A stretch of 64,000 bases of DNA, taken from the NCBI RefSeq assembly GCF_001544575.2, contig NZ_FCNY02000006.1:310001-374000 (forward strand). Direction: 5' to 3'. Positions 44,576-52,552 of the stretch are shown here, in pieces; position 1 is the first letter of the stretch, and each line of letters begins with the position of its first letter. Source of the stretch: Caballeronia cordobensis (GTDB lineage: Bacteria > Pseudomonadota > Gammaproteobacteria > Burkholderiales > Burkholderiaceae). The notes under the pieces are model-generated. The model was given only the letters and a program-made list of their open reading frames with translations, had not been told where the DNA came from and made no database searches. A program made the position numbers and the translations under genes.

Positions 44576-44702
44576 TCTTGCGTCTCCTGTACGGGCCCCG
44601 AACCGATTGTCGTTCGATGTGTGAGTGCATTCTAGAAACGAAAGCGCGCCTCGCATACTATGGATACGTTCGTTTTTCATTGCATTTTGATATGCTCGCG
44701 CC
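44576..44702. promoter_or_regulatory. Divergent LysR-MFS promoter region
   Basis: The 127-nt region between divergent genes holds an inverted AACGAA/TTCGTT pair and the 9-mer TATGGATAC (44659-44667). The reverse complement of that 9-mer recurs in the palindrome at 46805-46830, downstream of the hydrolase in the same cluster. A LysR operator is likely here; the exact site is not determined. Confidence 0.4.
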
Positions 44703-45584
44703 ATGGAGACGCGCAACCTCAAATACTTTCTCGCGGTTGTCGATGCAGGCAGCGTCACGCGCGCGGCCGAAGCGCTCGATATCGCGCAGCCCGCCCTGAG
44801 TCAGGCGCTGTCGCGCATGGAACGCGATCTCGGCGTGAAGCTCTTCGAGCGCACGCGGCGCGGCGCACAACTGACGGCAGCGGGCGAGGCGATCGTCGAG
44901 GACATCCGGCTGAGCGTGGCGCGCATCGACGCCGCCTCGCATCGCGCGCGCGAAATCGGCGCGCAGCGCGGCGGGCGGCTGACCATCGGCTTCGCATCGG
45001 CGGCACTCTTCAGCTTGCTACCGCGCGCCATTGCTGCGCTGCGCGAAGAAGTGCCCAATGTCGAACTCATGCTCAGGGAAATGAGCAATGCGGAGCAGGC
45101 GAGCGCGCTGGAGAAAGGCGTCATCGATATCGGCTTGCTGCATACGCCGGTTGCCGTGGGCGGTCGCATGCGCGAAAAGCTGATCGTGAGAGAGCGCTTG
45201 CTTGCCGTGCTGCCTGTGTCGTTTGCTATCGGCGAGGACGGCAAAGTCGGCCTGAAAGATCTTTCGGATGCGGGCCTCGTCTGGTTTCCGAGCGATCAAT
45301 TGCCCGTGGTTCGCGCCGGCATTCTGAGTGCTTTTCGCAAAGCGGGATGCGAGGCCAATGTCGTGCAGGATGCAAATCGTTCGCTGACGGTTCTTGCGTG
45401 CGTTGCGGCGGGATGCGGCGCATCGCTGCTGCCGCAATCGGTCACGGCGCTGCAATTCGCCGGCGTGCGTTTCTGCGACGTGCGCGACGGCGATAACCTT
45501 CCGCCATTCGAGCTCAGCGCGATCTGGCCGACGCGTTCGCGCCCGACGCTCGCAGATCGCTTCGCGGCCTTGCTCGAAGCATGA
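44703..45584 (+). CDS. LysR-type transcriptional regulator
   Basis: A 293-residue LysR regulator. The DNA-binding helix is AAEALDIAQPALSQALSRME, followed by LFERTRRGAQLTAAGE, and the effector domain includes LTIGFASAALFSLLP. It is transcribed away from the MFS-amidohydrolase-lyase genes and ends just before the epoxide hydrolase gene, so it likely regulates both sides of the cluster. Confidence 0.9.
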   Translation: METRNLKYFLAVVDAGSVTRAAEALDIAQPALSQALSRMERDLGVKLFERTRRGAQLTAAGEAIVEDIRLSVARIDAASHRAREIGAQRGGRLTIGFASAALFSLLPRAIAALREEVPNVELMLREMSNAEQASALEKGVIDIGLLHTPVAVGGRMREKLIVRERLLAVLPVSFAIGEDGKVGLKDLSDAGLVWFPSDQLPVVRAGILSAFRKAGCEANVVQDANRSLTVLACVAAGCGASLLPQSVTALQFAGVRFCDVRDGDNLPPFELSAIWPTRSRPTLADRFAALLEA

Positions 45585-45625
45585 GCGCATCGCATGATGC
45601 TGTCATGGCTCAACCGGAGACGAAC

Positions 45626-46795
45626 ATGAATGCACCGTTGAACGATCTGCCCTTACCCGAGGGCATCCGCGCGCGCATGATCGACAACGGCAACGGCCTT
45701 TCGATGCATGTGCTCGAAGCCGGATTCGAAGCGCCCGGCCGGCCCTGCATCGTGCTTCTGCATGGCTTCCCCGAGCTTGCCTATAGCTGGCGCAAGATCA
45801 TGAAACCCCTTGCGGATGCGGGTTTTCATGTCGTCGCGCCGGACCAGCGCGGTTATGGGCGCACCCTCGGCGGCAACGCTTCGTTCGACGCCGACCTGAA
45901 CGAATTCACCTTTCCCAATCTCGTGCGCGACGTGCTGGGCCTGGTTGCGGCGCTGGGTTATCGCAGGATCGCATCGGTGATCGGTCACGACTTCGGTTCG
46001 CCCGTGGCCGCGTGGTGCGCATTGATTCGTCCCGACGTATTCGCGTCCGTCGTGATGATGAGCGCACCGTTTGCCGGGCCGCCCGCGTTTGCCTTCAACA
46101 CCGCGAAGAACGACGCAAAGCTTGCGCGCGTCGAAACGGCGCCGTCGGTGATGGCGGAGGCAGTGGCCGGGCTCGCGTCGCTCGATCCGCCGCGCAAGCA
46201 CTATCAATGGTATTACTCGGGTGCGCAGGCCAACGACGACATGCGGCACGCGCCGCAAGGGCTCGCCGCGTTTCTGCGCGCGTATTACTACGTGAAGAGC
46301 GCGGACTGGGCGGGGAATCATCCGCATCCGCTGGCGTCCGTCACGACGGATCAGCTCGCGATGCTGCCCACGTACTACGTGATGAACGCCGATGCGACCA
46401 TGCCGCAGACCGTCGCCGAACACATGCCGAAGGACGATGCATGCGCGTGGCTCCCGGATCGCGAACTGGATATCTATGCGAGCGAATACGCGCGCACCGG
46501 ATTTCAGGGCGGATTGAACTGGTATCGCTGCGGCACCGACCCGTGTTATGCGGAGGCATTGCGCCTGTGGTCGGGGCGCACGATCGACGTGCCGTCGTGC
46601 TTCATCGCGGGCGCGAGCGATTGGGGCTATTACCAGCGTCCTGGCGATTTCGAAGCCATGCGCGTTCTGACCTGCACCGACTTTCGCGCCACACATCTGA
46701 TCGAAGGGGCGGGGCATTGGGTGCAACAGGAGCAGCCGAGCACGGTAGCGAGCCGCATCTTGCGCTTTATGCGGCAGGACGCGCCCGCGGTCTGA
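45626..46795 (+). CDS. Alpha/beta hydrolase, epoxide hydrolase-like
   Basis: A 389-residue alpha/beta hydrolase. The oxyanion motif is LLHGFPELAYSWR, the nucleophile Asp lies in GHDFGSPVAAW and the catalytic His in GAGHWVQQEQP. An Asp followed by Phe fits epoxide hydrolases better than haloalkane dehalogenases (Asp-Trp). The ATG at 45626 has GGAGAC at ideal spacing; an in-frame ATG at 45581 would overlap the LysR stop. It probably forms part of the LysR-controlled catabolic cluster. Confidence 0.83.
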   Translation: MNAPLNDLPLPEGIRARMIDNGNGLSMHVLEAGFEAPGRPCIVLLHGFPELAYSWRKIMKPLADAGFHVVAPDQRGYGRTLGGNASFDADLNEFTFPNLVRDVLGLVAALGYRRIASVIGHDFGSPVAAWCALIRPDVFASVVMMSAPFAGPPAFAFNTAKNDAKLARVETAPSVMAEAVAGLASLDPPRKHYQWYYSGAQANDDMRHAPQGLAAFLRAYYYVKSADWAGNHPHPLASVTTDQLAMLPTYYVMNADATMPQTVAEHMPKDDACAWLPDRELDIYASEYARTGFQGGLNWYRCGTDPCYAEALRLWSGRTIDVPSCFIAGASDWGYYQRPGDFEAMRVLTCTDFRATHLIEGAGHWVQQEQPSTVASRILRFMRQDAPAV

Positions 46796-46804
46796 TCGCC
46801 TTGC

Positions 46805-46830
46805 CAGGAAATGTATCCATACGTTTCCTG
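46805..46830. promoter_or_regulatory. 26-nt palindrome
   Basis: CAGGAAA and TTTCCTG flank a T, GTAT, CC, ATAC, G core, giving a near-perfect inverted repeat ten bases after the epoxide hydrolase stop. Without a T-run it is more likely an operator than an intrinsic terminator, but either is possible. Confidence 0.45.
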
Positions 46831-46940
46831 ATGTAAGAGTTGCCTCGCGATCGCGCATCTGACGGAACTTCGCGCGAAGCGCGCTTGTCCACGGGCCTCG
46901 CGGCCTTCGAAGGTCGGCATCAACCGCGAGGAGAGTATCG

Positions 46941-48134
46941 ATGGAAAGAGGACGTGTTGCCGCGCTCGACGCAGGCCGGGCGCTCGCGATCGTCGGGGTG
47001 GTCGCAGTACACCTGTCGTTTCAGTTTCCCAATTTGCCCGGCGCCGTGACGCTCGTGGCGCGCATGGGCCAATACGGCGTGCAGCTATTCTTCGTGATCA
47101 GCGCAATCACGATATTCATGACGCTCGAAATGGATCATGCGCGCTGCGCGGATGCCCGTCATGTCACGTTGCGCTTCTATATCAAGCGCTTTTTTCGCAT
47201 CGCGCCGATGTACTACGCCGCGATTGCGATCTATGGCCTCATCAGTTACGGGGCGATGCGCTCCGGCGTCGAGCGCGCATGGGTGCTCGGCGCGCACGGG
47301 CCGATGGACATTCTGCTCAACATGGTCTTCCTGCATGCGCTCTCACCGACGGCGATCAACAACGTCGTGCCCGGGGGATGGTCGATCGGCGTGGAAATGC
47401 TTTTCTACATGATCGCGCCGCTGCTGTTCTTTCTCGCGATGAACCGCGCGCGTCTGCTGCTGGCGACTGTGCTTCTGCTCGGCATATCGTTCGCCGTGAT
47501 GTCGATGAGCGATTGCAACGGCACGCTCGAATGCAATGTCGCCAACAACACGTTCAGCTATTTCTGGCCGCCCGTGCAAGGGCCATGCTTCATCGTCGGC
47601 ATGTGGGCGTGGTATGCGTTCCGCTCGCATTTGCTTGGTGCGTCCGTGACGAAGCGCGTCTCGTTGCTTTATTTCTCGCTTGCATTGGGTTTCGCATTGA
47701 TGACAGGCGCGCTCGGCGTATGGCTCGACAAGGCGCATGCGCTCGCGCCGGTGTTCGCCGCGTGCAGCGCCGTCGCGTTTCTGCTGTTCGTCTGTTCGCG
47801 GCATGCCCGCAAGCATCGCGACGATGTCCGCGCGACGCCGCGCAACACATTCATCCGGCGCTGCGCCGCCGCGCTCGGCCGCGAAAGTTATGGCATTTAT
47901 CTTTGGCACTTCATCTGCGTCTATGCGACGTTCCATTTCTTCGATCGCTCATTCGGCGAGAAGAATGGCGAAACGTCGCTGGCGCTATTCGGCGCGACGC
48001 TGATCGCCGTGCTCGTCGTTTCTTATGGGCTTTCGCGCGTCTCCGACCGGCTTATTCAGGGACGCGCGACGCGCTTGTCGAGGCGCCTGCTCGCATCGGT
48101 TGATCGACGCTTTCATCTGACGCGCGACGCGTAG
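46941..48134 (+). CDS. Integral membrane acyltransferase (OafA/YrhL type)
   Basis: A 397-residue protein with about ten membrane segments. It begins LDAGRALAIVGVVAVHLSF with the catalytic His, and contains GQYGVQLFFVISA, IKRFFRIAPMYY and GGWSIGVEMLFY, all typical of acyltransferase family 3, which O-acetylates surface glycans or antibiotics. The acceptor is unknown. It is convergent with the MATE gene, stops 2 nt apart. Confidence 0.88.
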   Translation: MERGRVAALDAGRALAIVGVVAVHLSFQFPNLPGAVTLVARMGQYGVQLFFVISAITIFMTLEMDHARCADARHVTLRFYIKRFFRIAPMYYAAIAIYGLISYGAMRSGVERAWVLGAHGPMDILLNMVFLHALSPTAINNVVPGGWSIGVEMLFYMIAPLLFFLAMNRARLLLATVLLLGISFAVMSMSDCNGTLECNVANNTFSYFWPPVQGPCFIVGMWAWYAFRSHLLGASVTKRVSLLYFSLALGFALMTGALGVWLDKAHALAPVFAACSAVAFLLFVCSRHARKHRDDVRATPRNTFIRRCAAALGRESYGIYLWHFICVYATFHFFDRSFGEKNGETSLALFGATLIAVLVVSYGLSRVSDRLIQGRATRLSRRLLASVDRRFHLTRDA

Positions 48135-48136
48135 TG

Positions 48137-49498
48137 TCAGGTCGCATTCGGGGTTGCGGCAACGGGCAGAGCGAGACGCCGCCCCCGCGTGCGATACAAC
48201 ACGATGCTCGCGACGAGCGTCGCCATTTCCGTCACGGCGACAGTCATCCAGAGCCCGCGCGGGCCGAGCCACTCGGTCAGGAACCAGAGCATCGCCAATA
48301 GCAGCAACCAGCTTCGCAGCAGTGCGACGATCATCGAAGCAAGCGGCGCTTCGATGGCGGTGAGATAGCCGCTGATCGCGACATTGATCGCGGCGGGCAG
48401 GAACGCGAGCGCGCACCACGGCAATGCGTCGCGCAAGAGCGCTTGCGCCGCCGGGCTGTCCGGCACGAAGAGCGAACCGAGCGGCGCTGCGAGCGTAAGA
48501 ATCGCGAAGGCGGCGGCCAGCGCGAAACCGGCCGTCACCGTCATGCCGATCGAAAACGCACGCGTCACCGCGTGCCCGTTGCGCGCCCCGCGTTCGAAGC
48601 TCACGATCGGCTGCATGCTTTGCACGAGCGCCACCATCGTGACGGAGGCGATCATCGTCATGTATTCGACGACCGCGAACGCGACGAGCCCGGTATCGCC
48701 GAGCCAGCGCAGCACCGCATGATTGAAGGCGAAGAGCGTGACGCTCGGCGCGATCTCGCCTAAAAACTCCGACGCGCCGTTATAGGCCATGCGCCATGCA
48801 TGATCGAGCCGCGCGAATGCACGCGCAACAGGGCGGACGCGTTGCGCCTTGACGAAGTGATAAGCCAGCATCGGCATGCACGCAAGCGCCTGACTGATGC
48901 CCGATGCGAGCGCTGCGCCACGCATGCCCCATTGCATGTGGCTCACCATCCACCAGGTCAAGGCGACATCGACGATACCGCCCGCGATCAGACAGACGAG
49001 TCCGAACTTCGCCGCGCCCTCGATGCGCAAGAAGAGTTCGAGTGCATAACATGCGGTCGGGAACAGGACGAACGGCGCATAGGCATGCAGGAACGTTACG
49101 GCGAGCGACGCCAGTTCGCCACGCGCGCCGGTCCAGTGCACGAAGGTGTCGGCATAAAGATAGATTGCGAGCGCGAAGGCCACGCCGCACGCGCCGAGCA
49201 GCCATAGCGCCTGCGTGAAGGCTTCGGCGGCATCGCGTTCGCGGCGCTCGCCGAGCAGGCGCGACACGAGCGTCGAGCCGCCGACGCCGATCATCACGCT
49301 GAACGCATAAGGCAGATAGAGCAGCGGCACGAGCAGATTCAAGGCGGCGAGCGCATCGGCGCCGATATAGCGTCCGATGAAGATGCCGCTGATCACGGAA
49401 TGCATGCAGTAGACCCATGCGGCAAGCACGGTGGGCACGGCGTAGTTCGAGAATCGACGAACGAGAGAAGTATTGTTATTGGACATCATGACGGACAA
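48137..49498 (-). CDS. MATE family efflux transporter
   Basis: A 453-residue, twelve-segment multidrug/toxin exporter with internal pseudo-repeats. GRYIGADALAALNLLVPL in the first half and the second-half SMQPIVSFERGARN follow the MATE pattern. It should export cationic compounds by Na+ or H+ antiport. Starts at 49498 and 49486 are both possible; neither has a strong ribosome site. It stands alone. Confidence 0.87.
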   Translation of the reverse strand: MSVMMSNNNTSLVRRFSNYAVPTVLAAWVYCMHSVISGIFIGRYIGADALAALNLLVPLLYLPYAFSVMIGVGGSTLVSRLLGERRERDAAEAFTQALWLLGACGVAFALAIYLYADTFVHWTGARGELASLAVTFLHAYAPFVLFPTACYALELFLRIEGAAKFGLVCLIAGGIVDVALTWWMVSHMQWGMRGAALASGISQALACMPMLAYHFVKAQRVRPVARAFARLDHAWRMAYNGASEFLGEIAPSVTLFAFNHAVLRWLGDTGLVAFAVVEYMTMIASVTMVALVQSMQPIVSFERGARNGHAVTRAFSIGMTVTAGFALAAAFAILTLAAPLGSLFVPDSPAAQALLRDALPWCALAFLPAAINVAISGYLTAIEAPLASMIVALLRSWLLLLAMLWFLTEWLGPRGLWMTVAVTEMATLVASIVLYRTRGRRLALPVAATPNAT

Positions 49499-49848
49499 CC
49501 CGACGTTACTCGCAAGGCACGCCAGCGCGCATCACACGACATCTTTCGATGCGCGAGCAAAGCGATGGCATGGCGCAAAAGCGCGGTATGGGCGCACCGG
49601 AAGACACTCGGGCGAGCCGCATAAGATTGAAACGAGACTGCGTAGCGCGCGGTCTGGCGGCGCGAGAATACGCCAGCGGGCTACGAGAGGAAAGGCGTGA
49701 TGGGGCTAACGGCGCGCGAAGCGCGAATGCCGCTTCAGGCTTTCACGATGCATCGATTGCGATGCGGTGGTTGGAGTGGCGAACGCGATACAAGGTTCCT
49801 CGCCAGGCTTTTAAGCGAATCATGATTCACACGCGGTGCGACCAACCG
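49499..49848. other. 350-nt intergenic region without a gene
   Basis: This lies between the start of the MATE gene and the stop of the sigma-54 activator, both leftward. It holds no ORF with a ribosome site. A perfect 12-nt palindrome GAATCATGATTC is at 49817-49828, about 20 nt beyond the activator stop. The MATE promoter should lie in it but no clear -35/-10 pair was found. Confidence 0.5.
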
Positions 49849-51222
49849 CTATGCCCCCGACGCCTCCAGCGGCCTGTCGGCCTTCGCCCGCAATCCATAC
49901 GCCGTCAGCATGCGATACAGCGTCACGCGCGATACGCCCAGTTCTTCCGCCGCTTCGCCGAGGCGTCCGCGATGCCGCAACAGCGCGACTTCGATTGCCT
50001 GCCGCTCGGCCGCTTCGCGCGCTTGCGCGAGCGTCATCGGCGCGGCTTCGGCATATTCGCCGAGTTCGAGATCGGCGGCGAGAATCTGCCGTCCTTCCGA
50101 CATGACGATGGCGCGGCGCACGCGATTGATCAGCTCGCGTACATTGCCGGGCCAGCCATAGTTATGAATCGCCGCGATCGCACAGGGCGCGAAGCCGCGC
50201 AACCGGCGGCTTGCATCCTTCCTGAAGCGTTCGAGCATGTGATTCGCGAGCAGTTCGATATCCTTGCCGCGCACGCGCAGCGGCGGCTCGTCGATCTGCA
50301 AGACGCACAGGCGATGGTACAAGTCCGCGCGAAAGCGTCCTTCGAGCATCGCCGTTTGCATGTCGACGTGGGTCGCCGAGATGATGCGCACATCGACAGG
50401 CGTCGGGCCTTGTCCGCCAAGGCGTTCGATCTTTCGTTCCTGCAGGAAGCGCAGCAGGCTCGCCTGGCTTTCGAGCGGCAAATCGCCGATTTCATCGAGA
50501 AAGAGCGTGCCGCCGTCGGCGGCTTCCACGCGGCCGATCTTGCGTTGATTCGCGCCGGTGAACGCGCCGCGCTCATAGCCGAAGAGTTCGGATTGCAGCA
50601 GGTGCGGGGGAATCGCGCCGCAGTTGATCGCGACGAACGGATGATCGCGCCGCACCGAGCGCTCGTGGATCGCAACCGCGGTAAGCTCTTTGCCCGTGCC
50701 CGATTCGCCGGAGATGAACACGGGCGCATCGGTCATCGCGACTTTGCGGATCGAGCGGTACAGCGCCTGCATCGCATCGCACGAGCCGACCATGCCGCCT
50801 TCCTTGCAGTCGTCCTTGCGCGGATCGTTGCTGGCCGCATCGTGCAGCGACACCATGCCGTAGGCATGCCCGACCGCATCGACGAGACGGTCCGCGGAAG
50901 AGGGCACGGTCACGAAGTCGAAGCAGAAATCGCGAATCAGGCGGCAGATCTCGGGGCTATCGACATGCTCGGCATCCACCGCCGCAACCCAGCCGATCTG
51001 ATAGCTCGCCAGCATTTCCGTGAGCGTCGCGGCTTCCTTGGCGAAACCTCGACTCGTCAGATCGACGATGCCCGCGGCAGCACGCTTGCCGTGCTTGCTG
51101 GATTTCGGCGGCTTGGCTGGATCGATGCGCTCGATCGTCCATCCGCGCGCATGCAAGCGCTCGGAGAGATCCTCGGAAACCGCGCGCCCAGCGAAATAGA
51201 GTGTTCTGGCTTCCCCGTACAT
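49849..51222 (-). CDS. Sigma-54-dependent transcriptional activator with VpsR-like N-terminal domain
   Basis: A 457-residue bacterial enhancer-binding protein. The N-terminal 125 residues form an atypical receiver-like domain (AGIVDLTSRG, AYGMVS). The AAA+ domain (about 140-370) has Walker A GESGTGKE, the sigma-54-contacting GAFTGA and Walker B GTLFLDEIGDL, and the C-terminal Fis-type helix-turn-helix ends in AAEELGVSRVTLYRML. It should open sigma-54 promoters. Its targets are unknown, but one sigma-54-type promoter lies at 56839-56854. Confidence 0.92.
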   Translation of the reverse strand: MYGEARTLYFAGRAVSEDLSERLHARGWTIERIDPAKPPKSSKHGKRAAAGIVDLTSRGFAKEAATLTEMLASYQIGWVAAVDAEHVDSPEICRLIRDFCFDFVTVPSSADRLVDAVGHAYGMVSLHDAASNDPRKDDCKEGGMVGSCDAMQALYRSIRKVAMTDAPVFISGESGTGKELTAVAIHERSVRRDHPFVAINCGAIPPHLLQSELFGYERGAFTGANQRKIGRVEAADGGTLFLDEIGDLPLESQASLLRFLQERKIERLGGQGPTPVDVRIISATHVDMQTAMLEGRFRADLYHRLCVLQIDEPPLRVRGKDIELLANHMLERFRKDASRRLRGFAPCAIAAIHNYGWPGNVRELINRVRRAIVMSEGRQILAADLELGEYAEAAPMTLAQAREAAERQAIEVALLRHRGRLGEAAEELGVSRVTLYRMLTAYGLRAKADRPLEASGA

Positions 51223-51626
51223 GGCTCTTTCCCGGCTTTTTTAATGTTAGCGACAAGTATGCGCCCGGAACTGTCAGTGCTAAAAGCCTCGCAAACGATA
51301 AGCCGATTTTGAATGTTTACATTGATCGGCGGAATCGATTGAAAACGTCAGAGCATTTTTTGCGAAACGAACGTGCATAATTTGATGCACGCGCGTGCTT
51401 TAATCGCGGAGACGCTTTGGCAGGCGCGCTCGAACGTCAAAACGAACCCAGCACAATTTACTTATCTGCTTATGAATATGTTTTTGTCGCGAATTATCTG
51501 CGTGATCTAAATTGGAGCACGCTGAAATATCAGATAATAAATACCTCGCGAAACTGAATTGCGACGCGCGCGCAGCAAGGGTAGAGTTTGTGCGTGCGTC
51601 TCGTCTGACGAATACCCCGTTCGAAC
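51223..51626. other. AT-rich 404-nt divergent regulatory region
   Basis: The region between the leftward sigma-54 activator and the rightward response regulator is clearly more AT-rich than its surroundings (51440-51560 especially). It contains no credible gene. It carries the promoter at 51512-51540 and possible binding sites for AT-preferring factors such as H-NS-like proteins; nothing further can be assigned. Confidence 0.5.
51512..51540 (+). promoter_or_regulatory. Sigma-70-like promoter of the response regulator gene
   Basis: TTGGAG (51512-51517) and TAATAA (51535-51540) are separated by exactly 17 nt, giving a start near 51547 and an 80-nt leader. Confidence 0.5.
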
Positions 51627-52538
51627 ATGGATAAAGCAGAGAACTCCACTTCAACGCATCAGCCACGACTGCTTCTCGTCGACGACGATCCGGCCATGAT
51701 CCGCGTCATCGGCGAAATGCTCGCGGAATTCCCCGATCAGCGCTTTGCCACCACCGGCGAGGCCGCGCTCGCGCTTGCGCGTGAAGCGACGCCCGATCTC
51801 ATCCTTCTCGACGCCAACTTGCCCAACATGACGGGTTTCGATGTCTGCGAGATTCTCAAGAAAGATGCGAAGCTCGCGCGCGTGCCGGTGATCTTCGTCA
51901 CCAGTCATGACGCGCCCGCCCTCGAAGTCGATGCGTTTCGGATGGGCGCGGCCGATTACGTCATCAAGCCGCTCGTCGCGCCGCGCCTGCAAGCGCGTGT
52001 GCGTGCACAGCTTCGCTTGCGGCGCCGCGTGATGGAAACGCAGGCGCGCTTGCATCGCGAAGGCGCGAAGCCCGTGTCGAAACCTACGGGCGTGCGCGTG
52101 CTCGGCATTCTCGCGAGCGATACCGCCGAGGCGCACCGTCATGCGCTCGCCGCAATCGGCGCGGTGGATGTCGCCGCCGATTGCGAAGCCGCGCTGGGCG
52201 TTGCCGAGCGCAAGGAGCCGGACGTCATCGTGCTCGATACCGCGTGCTGCGATAACCCATGCGCGAGCGTGCGTTCATTGCTGACGCAGTACGCTCACGT
52301 GCCCATCGTCGTGCTCGCCGACGGGCGCGATGTCGAAACCGAGCAATGCACGCTCGATGCGGGCGCCGCGGATGTCATCGCGAAACCGGCCAAGTCCGTC
52401 GTGCTGGAGGCGCGCGTGCAGGGCGCGCTCGATTCCGCGCGCAAGGCGCGCGAGGAAGTGCGCGCATGGCTGGAAGCGTCGGGCGGCGCGAGCGTTCATC
52501 CGTTTCCCGTGTCCGCTCGCGACGTGCGCACCGGCTGA
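51627..52538 (+). CDS. Response regulator with two receiver domains, second degenerate
   Basis: A 303-residue protein made of two receiver domains and no output domain. The first (about 10-130) is canonical: LLVDDDPAMIR, the phospho-site in LLDANLPNMTG, VTSHD and KPL. The second (about 150-280) has LGILASDTAEA in place of the acidic pocket, so it probably cannot be phosphorylated normally, though Asp in VLDTACC and Lys in IAKPAK remain. It converges with the hybrid kinase at 52553, with stops 14 nt apart, and may receive phosphate from its Hpt domain. Confidence 0.87.
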   Translation: MDKAENSTSTHQPRLLLVDDDPAMIRVIGEMLAEFPDQRFATTGEAALALAREATPDLILLDANLPNMTGFDVCEILKKDAKLARVPVIFVTSHDAPALEVDAFRMGAADYVIKPLVAPRLQARVRAQLRLRRRVMETQARLHREGAKPVSKPTGVRVLGILASDTAEAHRHALAAIGAVDVAADCEAALGVAERKEPDVIVLDTACCDNPCASVRSLLTQYAHVPIVVLADGRDVETEQCTLDAGAADVIAKPAKSVVLEARVQGALDSARKAREEVRAWLEASGGASVHPFPVSARDVRTG

Positions 52539-52552
52539 TCGGCCGCTTCGTT

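Noticed and set aside
45605-45607. Alternative ATG for the epoxide hydrolase
   Set aside because: No ribosome site precedes it, unlike the ATG at 45626 with GGAGAC.
49549-51312. A 587-codon open frame on the plus strand
   Set aside because: It is antisense to the sigma-54 activator with its intact GAFTGA and Walker motifs; no ribosome site and shadow-like composition.
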